Shown here: piece by piece, positions 1 to 9,363 of the stretch
How positions within the stretch are numbered: the first letter of the stretch is position 1
Layout of the letters: each line of letters begins with the position of its first letter
Position numbers and translations under genes: made by a program
The notes under the pieces: model-generated
What the model was told of the DNA's origin: nothing
What the model saw: only the letters and a program-made list of their open reading frames with translations
Database searches by the model: none
DNA from: Lactifluus volemus
Taxonomy: Eukaryota > Basidiomycota > Agaricomycetes > Russulales > Russulaceae
Direction of reading: 5' to 3'
Length of the DNA stretch: 14,261 nt
NCBI GenBank assembly: GCA_022376515.1
Contig: WTXI01000575.1
Span: 1-14,261, forward strand

Positions 1-5
1 TGCAG

Positions 6-3000
6 TGCTTTACCACCACTCTCCGGTATTACAATATCTCTTTATGCGAAGAGGACCGTGCGGACAGACATCCTTATCGGAAGGCAGGAGATCACCTGCG
101 AAGCTCGACGCGGTTCGTCTATTCCTTCGAGTCCTTACTCATGCGCTTGCTGAGCATCATACACGTAGAACTCGAGATTATTTTCAGCGGTGCTGATGGA
201 CCTGGTAGACACCTAAGAGAGACGGCTACACTCATATTGATTATCACCGCGTCGACGAACTCTCTAAATGCGGCAGCCACTACCCCAAGTCCTACGGCGA
301 TAGCACTGGACAATCGTGGTGCTGAAGAAGGTGGTGCATGTCCTGGTGACATTCCCACCGGGGGTAACACCCCTATGGGACAAGGGCAAGATGGCCACAC
401 GGAGATCTCACGTACTGTGGATCGTGCCGAGGAAGCCATGAAAGCTATGGATACGATAATGGCATGGAAGGGTGCCATTGGTGTTATCAAGCAAGTACTC
501 GACGCTATCGGTCCAATCGCAGATGTATGTCTCACATCGATTTCCCGCATCCTTTGGTTGCTGAGCCAGCTTTCGCGCTTCAGTTGCTCCCCCATGCACA
601 TTTAGCATGGAAGCTGCTCTCAAAGATTCCCGAGGTGCGTCTCCATGCATTATTGGAGGACAGGGAGCGTTCAATGAGTTCATCAATCGCCAGACTTTGC
701 TACTCCAGCTTCAGCGTGATGACAATGTCCAAACACTACTCGAGGCGATACAGGATGGGTTTGAATTCGCAAGGGAGGCAGATGCCTTGAAGAACATGGA
801 GCCAGCGTCCACTCAGGCAAGAATCCTGGATGAGATGCTGGAGTGCGTCTCGGAATGTGCCAGATTTATCATATCGTATGCGGAGAATGTGCAAGTCGGT
901 ACGTCGTCTTGGCGTCTCTTATTGGCCATCCATCCATGGACATTCGATTTTCAGGAAAGCGGACTTTGAAGAATGTCGTGAGCCAAGTTGATACGAAAGT
1001 TGATCAGTACCGCACAAGTCTCGCTCGACTGCGAGATAATTTCCTCGCGCGTACTGCCGTCGTCACTGGGATTGCTGTGCTAGAAGCTGGTGCGTAGTCC
1101 CAATAGTTATACGACTGTCGGACAATCTTCCTGACGAGGGGCACAAAGAATTGCAGGCAAACATCAGAGAGTTACCTTACAAAGGAGGCTGGCGATTTGG
1201 GGATGGGAAGCGCTGTCTTCCGGGCACACGCGAAGACTTTTTGGATCATATCGTCAAGTGGGTCGAGAGTCCTGAATCTCAACGTGGGCTCGTGCTCCTC
1301 GGCCAAGCAGGCACAGGAAAGTCTTCAATCGCACATGAGGTCGCACGCCTATTCCAGAATAAGTGTCTGTGCATTTACTTCGCGTTTTTGCGGAAAGAGG
1401 GATCCAAGGATGAAGCTTACCAGCTGTTCACGACACTCGCTCGCGATCTCTCCGATCGCTATCATCCGTTCAAATTAGCCCTCGGGAGGGTACTGAAGAA
1501 TGATCCGTCTCTTCGTAATACTCCACATTATCGCACACTCTTCGAATCCCTTCTCCTCGAACCAGTCAAGAACATTCAGTTCACCGACCCAATCCTTATT
1601 GTCATCGATGCGTTGGACGAGAGTGGCGATGCAATCGGTCAAGTCGGGTTGCACAAGTTTCTAGCTCAACATCTGTTCGAGTTGCCATCCAATTTCCGTA
1701 TCCTCATCACCTCGAGGCCGGAGAACGGCGTCGAACATGCGTTCTGTAATGCGTTGTCCGTACGCACCCTCTATATGGATGATCACAAACTGGCTGCAAA
1801 AACGGAGCAAGATATTGGGTTATATCTCCGGGGCGAACTCCCTTTGGTCTTGTTCGAACGACATGGTGTTGAACTCGCAAAGGCAGCAGAAGGATTGTTT
1901 CAGTGGGCAGCCGTTGCCTCCGGGCTAATAAACAATCCTCCTCCTAGCTTTGGGTTTAGCAAGAAGCAGGTGATACAGCGTCTATTGGGGCACTCTCGAG
2001 GTCGGGATGGGCAAGATCCTTTGGACCAGCTATATGGAGAGGTTCTGGAAGGGTACTTCAAGCCGGTTGCAGCACAGATCCTATTTCGTTCCGTGATGGG
2101 GCAGCTTTTTGCTGCTCTTGTTCCGCTTTCCATCCGCTCTTTGACTACTCTGCGACGATATGCACCCCAGGGTGACCCCGAGGACCCTGACCTCGAGGAT
2201 TCGGAATGCGTTGTCGAGATGCTCCGTCACCTTGGCTCACTTCTCAGTAACGTGACCTCATCCGACGATACCCTCCCGATCATCCCTCTCCACACCTCAT
2301 TTCGTGACTTCCTGGCCGATGAGAAGAGTGGGGCATTCCACATCGACCTTGGCAGGGCTCACCGTCAGCTGGCACATTCCTGTCTTGGATTAATGGTGAA
2401 TGAGCTCAAGTTCAACATTTGCAAACTGGAATCGTCATATTTCGCCAACAGGGATCTTCCAGACCTTGAATCTCGAATTTCAGAATACATTCCACCCGCT
2501 TTATCGTATGCGTGCATTTTCTGGGGCGATCATTTAGAACGTCTTGGTATTGAACAGGACCTCTTCCCAAAACTTCGATTGCTGTTCGAGACGACGTTTC
2601 TTTTTTGGCTGGAAGTGCTTAGCATCAAGAGCAGTGTCGGTCTTGCGTCACGGGCATTGGCATCCCTGAACACATGGTTGCGGTCTGATCAGCAGAAGGT
2701 AGGCGGCTCTAATCATGTTATATGACATGTAGTAACTCTTGGGTACAATTTCAGCAATCATTCCAATCGGAGGTTGAGAATCTGTTGGCATTAGTCGACG
2801 ATGGGTTCGCTTTTGTGCGGTATTTTGGGACGGCTATATCAAGAAGCGTCCCGCATATATATATATCTGCACTCCCTTTTGCGCCATCCTCTTCCCGCAT
2901 CGTCGAGCACCACCTTCACCTATTCCCCCATACATTGGTGTTGAGACGCGGACAGTTATCTGATTGGCCAGCATTGGAAATGACTATTCAAGCACATGAC

Positions 3001-5120
3001 GGAGAAGTCGAGTCTGTTGTATTCTCGCCAGACGGGCAGCGGATCGCCTCAGGCTCGCGAGATTGCACGATTCGGGTGTGGGATGCTACGACGGGGGAAG
3101 TTGTAGCGGGACCGTTTACTGGACACACCAAAGATGTCTTCTCTGTCGCATTCTCGCCTGACGGGAAACGCATCGCCTCGGCCTCGGAGGACTGCACGAT
3201 TTGCGTGTGGGATGCTGCACAGGAGAGGTCGTAGCGGGACCATTTAATGGACACACGGATTGGGTCAGATGCGTTGCATTCTCACCGAACGGGCAATACA
3301 TCGCCTCAGCCTCGGACGATCGCACGATTCGTATTTGGGATGCCGCAACTGGAGAGGTCATAGCAGGCCCATTTATTGGACACATCGACGAGGTTTTCTT
3401 TGTTACATTCTCACCAGACGGGAAACGTATCGCCTCTGCCTCTGATGATTGCACGATTCGCATGTGGGATGCTGCTACTGGAGAGGTCGCAGCAGGCCCG
3501 TATACTGGACACACCGAACCGGTCCGCTGTGTTGCATTCTCACCGGACGGGAAGCATGTCGCTTCGCCTCTGACGATCGCACCATTCGTGTGTGGGATAC
3601 CGCAACAGAATAGTGGTAGCTGGTCCATTTACTGGACACACCGGTGCCATCTACTCTATTGCATTCTCGCCGGACGGGAAATGCATCACCTCAGCTCGGC
3701 GATCGCACGATTTGCGTTTGGGATTCCGCAACAGGTCAGATCGTAGCAGGCCCATTTACTGGACACACAGCTTCCATATTTTCTATTTCAGTCTCACCTG
3801 ACGGGCAGCGCATTGCCTCGGCCTCGGATGATCGCACGGTTTGCGTGTGGCATCCCAGAAAAGGAGTGGCAGGGCCTCGTTTACCGGACATACCCAATCG
3901 ATCTTTTCTGTTGCACTCTCACCAGATGGGCAACGGATAGCCTCGGCCTCTGCAGATTGCACAATTTGTGTGTGGGATGCCGCAACAGGAGAGCTCACAG
4001 CAGGTCCGTTTACTGGTCACACTGATTGGGTCCTTTTTGTTGTGTTCTCGCCTGAAGGGCAGCGGATCGCCTCGGCCTCGCGAGATCGCACGATTCACGC
4101 GTGGGATACTGCGACAGGCAATGTTATAGCGGGCCTTTTACTGGACATACCGATGAGGTCAACTCTGTTGCATTCTCGCCGGACGGACAACGCATCGCTT
4201 CGGCTTCGGACGATCTGACGATTCGTGTGTGGGAAGCCAGGACGGGAGAGGTTGTAGTGGGCCCGTTTACTGGACACACTGAGGCAGTCCGCTCTGTTGC
4301 ATTCTCGCCAGACGGGAAGCGCATCGCCTCTTCCTCGGATGACTGCACGATTCGAGTATGGGATGCTGCGACAGGGCAGGTCGTAGCGGGACCTTTTAAT
4401 GGTCACACTCACTTAATCACATCTGTCGCGTTTTCACCGGACGGGCAGCGAATCGCCTCAGCCTCGGGAGATCACACGATTCGTGTGTGGGATTCTGTGA
4501 CAGGACAAGAAGTAGTAGGCCCTGCTCCTGAACACGCCGATTGCGTCAACTGTGTTGCACTCTCACCGGATGGGCGGTGCATTGCATCGGCCTCGGACGA
4601 TCGCACGATTCGTCTGTGGGATTCTGCTACAGGTGTGGCCGTAGCGGCCCCGTTCCTTGGACACACTGAATGGGTCCACTCGGTTGCATTCTCACCAGAC
4701 AGGCAGCGGATCGTTTCTGCCTCGGGAGATTGCACGATTCGCATGTGGGATGTCACAACAAGACTAGATGTTGTGGGCTCGTCTACCGGACTCACGCAAT
4801 CGACTAACTCTGGTACGTCCACTTTTGATGGGCAGCCTATCACCTCGACCTTACGAGATCACACGATTCATGTAGGGAAGCTCAGAGCAGAATATATCGA
4901 GAAAGATCACTTTATGGAGAAATTCTTGGTCAATAGTGATGGGTGGATGTATGGGGAAGATAAAGAACTCCTTTTGTGGATTCCTCCCATTCACCGGCCA
5001 TATCTTCATAAAGCTAACACAGTCTGGGTTGCTGGCAAAGATAGAACGGAGGTAGATCTGTCGAATTTTGTGTATGGATTACATTGGGCTATGGTATACA
5101 TTCACAACTCATCTGAATAG
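6..5120 (+). CDS. C2-NACHT-WD40 NLR receptor, copy A (5' partial; WD40 part frameshifted)
   Basis: Likely intracellular recognition receptor of the fungal NLR class. Exons read as 6-112, 169-524, 584-634, 694-898, 955-about 1089, about 1107 or 1157 to 2698, and 2755-5120. The introns at 113, 525, 635, 899 and 2699 are 56-59 bases with GT..AG ends, and each restores the frame. Domains in order: end of a C2 domain (motif SLYAKR, near 45-65), a Thr/Pro/Gly-rich linker (about 240-420), a helical segment (440-1089), NACHT (Walker A GQAGTGKS at 1301-1324), a second helical region, WD40 repeats from 2980, and a tail ending at TAG 5118. Exons 1-2 lie outside the window; copy B shows them. Ignoring indels, the visible part encodes about 1,600 residues. 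The frame is lost five times between 3219 and 4135, always by missing bases. As written, the protein would stop at 3234 in repeat 2. This is either a decayed gene or consensus error. The domain call is firm; the ligand is unknown. Confidence 0.9.
1077..1156 (+). other. Unresolved splice or frame junction before NACHT
   Basis: The frame encoding ...GIAVLEAG runs into TAG at 1095, while the NACHT frame is open across this stretch. A GT..AG segment of 17 bases (1090-1106) would join them and keep a plausible ...[13 protein letters not shown] sequence, but it is too short for a normal intron. An 80-base option (1077-1156, ending TTGCAG) also restores the frame, but it removes that sequence and its acceptor is absent in copy B. 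Copy B has the same frame offset (41 versus 44 bases between fixed points), so the oddity predates the duplication. Confidence 0.55.
1157..1960 (+). other. NACHT NTPase domain of copy A
   Basis: The P-loop NTPase core is intact in one frame. Walker [10 protein letters not shown] is at 1301-1327. A Walker B of the NACHT type, [11 protein letters not shown], is near 1592-1626, with the two acidic residues spaced as in NACHT proteins. The downstream [10 protein letters not shown] strand is near 1694-1723, the RITSRP-like sensor typical of fungal NACHTs. In this family nucleotide binding drives switching and oligomerisation. All catalytic residues I can see are present, so the frameshifts of this gene are confined to the WD40 part. 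Confidence 0.92.
2980..4903 (+). repeat. WD40 repeat array of copy A, about 15 units of 129 bases
   Basis: Fifteen units share the framework GPFTGHT..V..VAFSPDG, IASAS.D.TI..WD. Unit starts, measured at the GPF codons, include 3108, 3236, 3365, 3494, 3621, 3748, about 3873, about 4002, 4131, 4259, 4388, 4517, 4646 and 4775; a first unit with QAHDG in place of GHT starts at 2980. Intact units are exactly 129 bases (43 codons). Shortfalls are 1 base in unit 2, 2 in unit 5, 2 in unit 6, 4 at the unit 7/8 boundary and 1 in unit 9. Units 10-15 are intact; unit 15 is degenerate. Fifteen units suit two seven-bladed propellers. Confidence 0.93.
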
Positions 5121-5306
5121 AGTCACATGTATATATGCAAACTCTGATTAGTGAATCCTTCGAATTCAGTTAGCACCAGTGAGGGTGTCTGAGGTATGAC
5201 CAGCAGAGTCGTCTTTTCGATATTAGGTCAGGTACTGGTATTTCAAGTTGGTCATTGCATTAAAACACACGCATTCTCAGGCTTAAGGCGGTGTTGGTTT
5301 TTGTGT

Positions 5307-6259
5307 CTAGCGGCTCAGGTTTCCTTTCACGTTCTCGCTGAAGTCGCCGAGGGAATCAAGTATTTCGTCTGAGACATCATTTTCTGGCTCGCAGAAGATA
5401 CTGCATCTGTCCAAAGACACCTAGAGATGCAGTGGCCTGTGCACCGAAGAATAACATGCGCTCGAGCAGGTCTTCCCTGTGTCACGCAGTTCCGTGGCCA
5501 CCCTGGTGAGCCACTTGCGGTTGCATCCCCAACGGGTGCACTTGAGGCTGGCGATGGCATCAGTGTGTTGCAGTGGGGGACCCCAAGATTAGCGTCATGG
5601 AATACCACTTATGAGCGATCGAGAAGTAAAGCTGCTAGTAGGGCTACAGAGAGCGTGTATCGGGCCAAGCGAGACAAGGGAAGGGGTGTGTGAGTCAGTT
5701 ATGATCGCCATGATAGCCACCCGTGACATTGCACGATGTAACTGCAGTGCAAGTGGTACTTTGTAAATGTCGTACCTTTCAATCACGATGCTGAATCACG
5801 CCTTCATGCCGCTGTAGGCCGTAGCTCTGGAAAACCTGCCCCTCCGCCACACGATGAGTAGAAAACTTGGCGCGCACGAAGGATCTGAACCTAGTTGTTC
5901 AGTTGCGCGCACTGATCCCATTCCCCATCGAACATATTGAAAATCGACACAAACGCACCAACGCCCCTTGCGCGCGTTGACGAAAAATACACCTACAACG
6001 TATTACTATCCTCCTCTCACACTGGCAAAGTCTTCATGGTAGTTGTGGCTAGTCGTGCCGTCTCGACCCAGCTGCCAGTCGGTGCTCCGGGCCGATGCTC
6101 AGGTCCGCGCCACAAATTCCCACAATGATGAGCGCGCGCGAGTTCCGAATTGGCGTCCAGAGGGGGATTGTCAAGATCGCCATCTCCCCGGTTCGATGGG
6201 ATGTCACTGCCCTGCTGGCTCTTGTCTGAGTTGACTCGGAAACGTTCTATTCGGCTCAT
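5307..6259 (-). pseudogene. Unrecognised coding region on the minus strand, frame broken
   Basis: I do not recognise this gene. Reading leftward, an ATG at 6259-6257 opens a frame starting MSRIERF, rich in charged residues. A 54-base segment, 6020-5967 (GTGAGA...CAAG), is the same size as the other introns here. Removing it continues the frame into ...FNMFDGEWDQ. The frame then stops near 5890. Further coding-like stretches follow in shifted frames: one containing AKFSTHRVAEGQ, one containing ERYDIYKVPLAL, one containing KWLTRVATELRD, and a last acidic one ending ENVKGNLSR with a stop at 5309-5307. Either several indels interrupt one gene of about 250-300 codons, or some of these stretches are chance. 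Start and exon structure are provisional. Confidence 0.33.
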
Positions 6260-6650
6260 GGATTCGCGCGGCGCCATTACCACTTGTGTAGCATGAAAGC
6301 CATAATTTTGCGGACTGTTTTTCGTTGAGGGACGTGTGTCACTAATAACACGACAGCTCCGGATCCACATAGTGTCGCGTTCAAGCTTATTCTTATATAT
6401 CTTCTCTCCCTCTTTGTCCATTTTTTAGAGATGCAAACTGAGTTACGTGTGGCTTCTTCGGACGTATGACGTAATTTCTGCTTCTTCAAGTTGCACTTGG
6501 CACTTGGACGAGTGAGGCTGGCAGTCTGGATGATAATAACACAAATAAGAAAAGATTTCGCTAAGAAAGGTTTCTCAACCTGCTTTATACTTGCTTCATA
6601 CCGCTTCTCTGCAAACCTTTTGCACACACCCACACTTTGCTTTAAAAAAC
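6260..6650. other. Intergenic, nothing assigned
   Basis: This lies between the divergent starts of the minus-strand region (6259) and the plus-strand putative gene (6651), so it would hold both promoters. It has AT-rich, pyrimidine-rich runs (around 6385-6425) and a TTTAAAAAAC stretch just before the ATG at 6651. No coding sequence or specific factor site can be supported. Confidence 0.4.
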
Positions 6651-7653
6651 ATGTTGACATTCATGCTATCAGCTACTGTTAACCTCACTTCCAAACTTGC
6701 TCCGCATTCTTCGCCGCCCATTGGTTTTGTTGTTGAGGGCCCCAAGCAACATTATGATCGCGAGTTTTACAAGGAACTCGTCATGCGTCTCTATGCTGTC
6801 AAGGCTCAGAACCGCACTGTTTTCGGCCGCATCCGGATCGCCGGCCTGGACGTCCTCGGTTGGTTTCTTCCTTTCAGTCCGCTCTGGGAGTCCGTTAATC
6901 GCCGTAGGAAAAGCAAAAAACCTCTGGTTCAAGTCAATGCCACGCTGTCCCGCGCCAGTTGTCACTGCCCTGAGGACTTTCACATCCCGCACATCTTTGT
7001 TACCGAAGAGACAAAGTCGCCATTGAATCCCATCCGCCGCCGTGCACGTGTCCAGATCCACAGGGGTGGATGCACCAACGTATACTCTAGTACACACGCA
7101 TCGATGACTCTGGAAGATCCGACAGTCTTGAGACAGCTGCCGATGACGACTGGTACCAGGACAATATGACATCCTGGAAGAAAGTGACGACGCGTGGGGG
7201 CGTGGGGATTCGGAATACCACGCAATGCTGGTGGCGGAAGAGGGAGGCTGACGACACCCTAAGCGACCCCGAGACTGAAAACGACAGCGCTTCCAAGAAA
7301 CGAGGAAGAGTTGGGAGACGCGATGACATCTCCGAGCCAAGCATCTTGGAGGCCCATTGTGGTGATGGACCAAGCTACTTTTCTGCCGCAGGCCAAAGTA
7401 GCCCTTGGACGACGCCAAGCCCTACTTCTGTCTTCTTTTGCCCGCCGACGCCAGTATCAACCTGGGAACATCCACGCCGTCCGATGATGAGAGCGGGCCG
7501 AGCACGCCTCACTTTACGCCAGTGCTTATGCACGAGTCCGCCTCTTATGAAGACGCACTCTTCTCCGAATTCAACGCCATCACTCAGGTGGAAATCCATG
7601 ATGACGGAGTGAGGGACGAATCGAAAAACGTGCTTGCGCTTCACCGCATGTAG
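6651..7653 (+). CDS. Unrecognised hypothetical protein, two apparent frame changes
   Basis: ATG 6651 has an A at -3 (AACATG) and starts a frame of about 150 codons with C- or G-ending codon preference (…YDREFYKELVMRLYAVK…, then a basic part around 6905-7060). Near 7085-7100 the coding look passes to another frame (…DDSGRSDSLETAADDDWYQDN…, with a basic patch near 7230-7320). Near 7395-7430 it passes to a third, which is Ser/Thr/Pro/acid-rich and ends at TAG 7651. I found no convincing 50-60-base introns at the two switches, so indels are as likely as splicing. No domain, signal peptide or membrane segment is obvious. The acidic, low-complexity C-terminus suggests a disordered tail. It lies upstream of eL14 on the same strand. 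It could be real but mis-sequenced, or a decaying gene. Confidence 0.42.
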
Positions 7654-8319
7654 TCAGCAGGGCGCTGTTGACGCGAGGTCTGGGGAGGGGATGGGTGGTG
7701 ACGCATCGGTGGCATATGGTTTCTAAGGGACAAGAGAAGTGGAAGTCAGCAAGGCAAGGTAGGGATTGTGACGGCTGACAGTGATCAGGGCGCACGACCA
7801 AGACACCGAAGGCAGGGCACTCGTAGCAATGCGTCAATGGACGTCTTTTAGCTGGACCAGCCGTCACATTTTCTGCCCAGCGCTCACCTTTCGAAGCCTA
7901 AAGTTCCGCATGCGACTTCAAAACGTTCATACACGCCTTGGGGAAGGAGGTGGATTGGGTTGCGTGAGGTCGGCAGGCTTTTTTCCCTACGGGGTTTTTT
8001 TAACGCCCCGATCTATGACCGCGGTGGTGGTTGTGCCAGTGATACTGTACAGTACTGCATGCTAAAGCGCTAAAGCACGAGGGGCGGAGGTGAGTTTGTA
8101 ATTTGTGATGAGAGGAAGATTTGTCAACCCTCAGCCATCTAATTGAGACTCCGCTCAAACTTTCATTGAACAAATTCATTCCTCGACGCCGTCGACGACA
8201 ACGAACACAACTTCAAGATACTTTCATGCGTCCGTGTGTTAGACTTTACGGTGCTGGATGCACCACCACTGGCTTGACGATTTCTGTCTGTGGGACTCAT
8301 CTGACATTGTTCAACCCAG
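7654..8319 (+). promoter_or_regulatory. Intergenic stretch upstream of eL14
   Basis: No supported coding sequence lies here. It must contain the eL14 promoter and probably its short first exon, because the first recognisable eL14 codons at 8320 directly follow an acceptor-like ACCCAG with a CTGAC branch-like motif 17-21 bases upstream (8301-8305). A perfect 12-base palindrome TACTGTACAGTA sits at 8043-8054, followed by a short direct repeat GCTAAAGC at about 8061-8076. The start ATG could not be fixed. Confidence 0.45.
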
Positions 8320-8827
8320 TTTGAATCAAACTTCGCTCGCTTCGTAGAGGTTGGCCGGGGTAAGTCTGCTTTCATTTCCCGTTCCAACAACTTGAATGTG
8401 GACAGTCGTGTTTCTCAGGCTGGCCCTCATGCAGGCCACATAGCTGTCATTGCTGAAATCATCGACCACAACCGGGGTGAGCAATCACTGCTGATCACCA
8501 CTGTTCATGTTTCCTTACTCTTGATACTCAGGAAGTCATCGACGGCCCAACAACGGGCGTTCCGCGCCAGGCCTTTCCCTATCGCCACCTCACCCTCACA
8601 CCCCTCACCGTTCCAAAACTTCCACGCAGCGCCAGCTCTGGCATTGTGAAGAAATACGTCGAAAAGCTGAGGTCGTTGCTAAATGGGAATCAACGGTATG
8701 GGCGAAGAAGCGTGCTGCGGCAGAGAAGCGGCGAACACTCACCGACTTTGAGCGCTTCCAGGTCATGGCGCACAAAAAGTCACGGCGTGATAAGGTGCGC
8801 AAGGTACTCAAGGCCGCCAAGGCATGA
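8320..8827 (+). CDS. RPL14: 60S ribosomal protein eL14 (start exon not resolved)
   Basis: Structural protein of the large cytosolic ribosomal subunit. Exon 8320-8359 reads FARFVEVGR, the conserved eL14 N-terminus. Intron 8360-8405 (GTAAGT..CAG) follows. Exon 8406-8476 carries GPHAG and EIIDHNR. Intron 8477-8531 is 55 bases. Exon 8532-8827 carries DGPTTGVPRQ, HLTLTPL, then WAKKRAAAEKRR, TLTDFERFQVM and a Lys-rich end at TGA 8825. These blocks match the known order and spacing of eL14. Three faults break the frame: one base missing near 8416-8418, a one-base mismatch in phase at the second intron, and one base missing near 8666-8668 (VEK|AEVV). The protein is otherwise well conserved and introns are kept, so this is not a processed pseudogene. 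The faults look like consensus errors, though a decaying duplicate is possible. The initiating ATG is upstream and unassigned. Confidence 0.88.
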
Positions 8828-9363
8828 ACTTTCAGAGGGACATCAGGGTGACTGGCTAGAGTGTTTGGGGTGTCGTAGCTGTGTGACTTTACACCGAGCC
8901 CGACGCGTAAAGAGCATACAATGGCCAGCTGCACGGCTGGCCTTACACCACCATCTGTTGTTCCCATCCATCAGTTTCGTAGGACTACCCTCACGGTCAT
9001 CCTAAACGCCTACTATATAGCTTATGAGATTTCAATGTACTCCAAATCGTGAGGCCATGGAGCAGCGAGGCATCGCCAACTGTCTCTTCCTCGCTTCCAC
9101 CTATCAATCCGCGCGTCACACTGCCTGCGCAACAGCAGGTTGCGTGTAGCCCATCGGCCATCCGAACGCGTCCGCAACTCGGCTCCCGCTGGGTCGCACC
9201 CGTCATCACAGCACAGTATTTAGCATCCATTTACAGGCAGTGACGCCTCTATGAATTCACGCGGCACCAATTGTGATAGCTTCACAACCGTAGGGGTAAA
9301 ATAATGGTATGCAATTCGGATATTTGAAATACAGAGTTCGGGTGAATGCGAGTTACCGCTGGG
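8828..9363. other. Convergent intergenic region, nothing assigned
   Basis: It separates the eL14 stop from the stop of the minus-strand transporter remnant, so it holds two 3' ends. The only open frames are short and have no recognisable domains or coding look. A small inverted repeat, GGCCAGCTGCACGGCTGGCC (8922-8941), could form a hairpin of about 6-8 base pairs and might lie in the eL14 3' region. Confidence 0.4.

Larger units (their letters stand above)
1..3693 (+). repeat. Left copy (A) of a direct long repeat
   Basis: Bases 1-3693 match 10633-14261 in the same orientation almost continuously, from inside the C2-coding part of the NLR gene to its sixth WD40 repeat. Both ends of the visible match are set by the window edges, so the true repeat is longer. 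The start-to-start spacing is 10,632 bases. Introns are kept in both copies, so this is duplicated genomic DNA and not a retrocopy. The right copy is about 65 bases shorter, mainly through many small losses. Confidence 0.95.

Noticed and set aside
113..168. Apparent frameshift in the C2 part of copy A (and 10745-10799 in B)
   Set aside because: A 55-56-base GT..AG intron present in both copies restores the frame exactly.
2852..2868. TATATATATA run as a promoter element
   Set aside because: It lies inside the coding exon in both copies (13437-13450 in B) and encodes part of the conserved PHIYIS segment.
2988..4843. Long open frames on the minus strand across the WD40 array
   Set aside because: They are repetitive shadows of the plus-strand repeats, with the same 129-base period and no independent domain.
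6241..6290. Similarity between ATGGATTCGCGCGGCGCC (6258) and ATGAATTCACGCGGCACC (9250)
   Set aside because: Too short and isolated; flanking bases do not align, so chance is likely.
8320..8827. eL14 as a processed pseudogene
   Set aside because: Two introns with proper GT..AG ends are retained.
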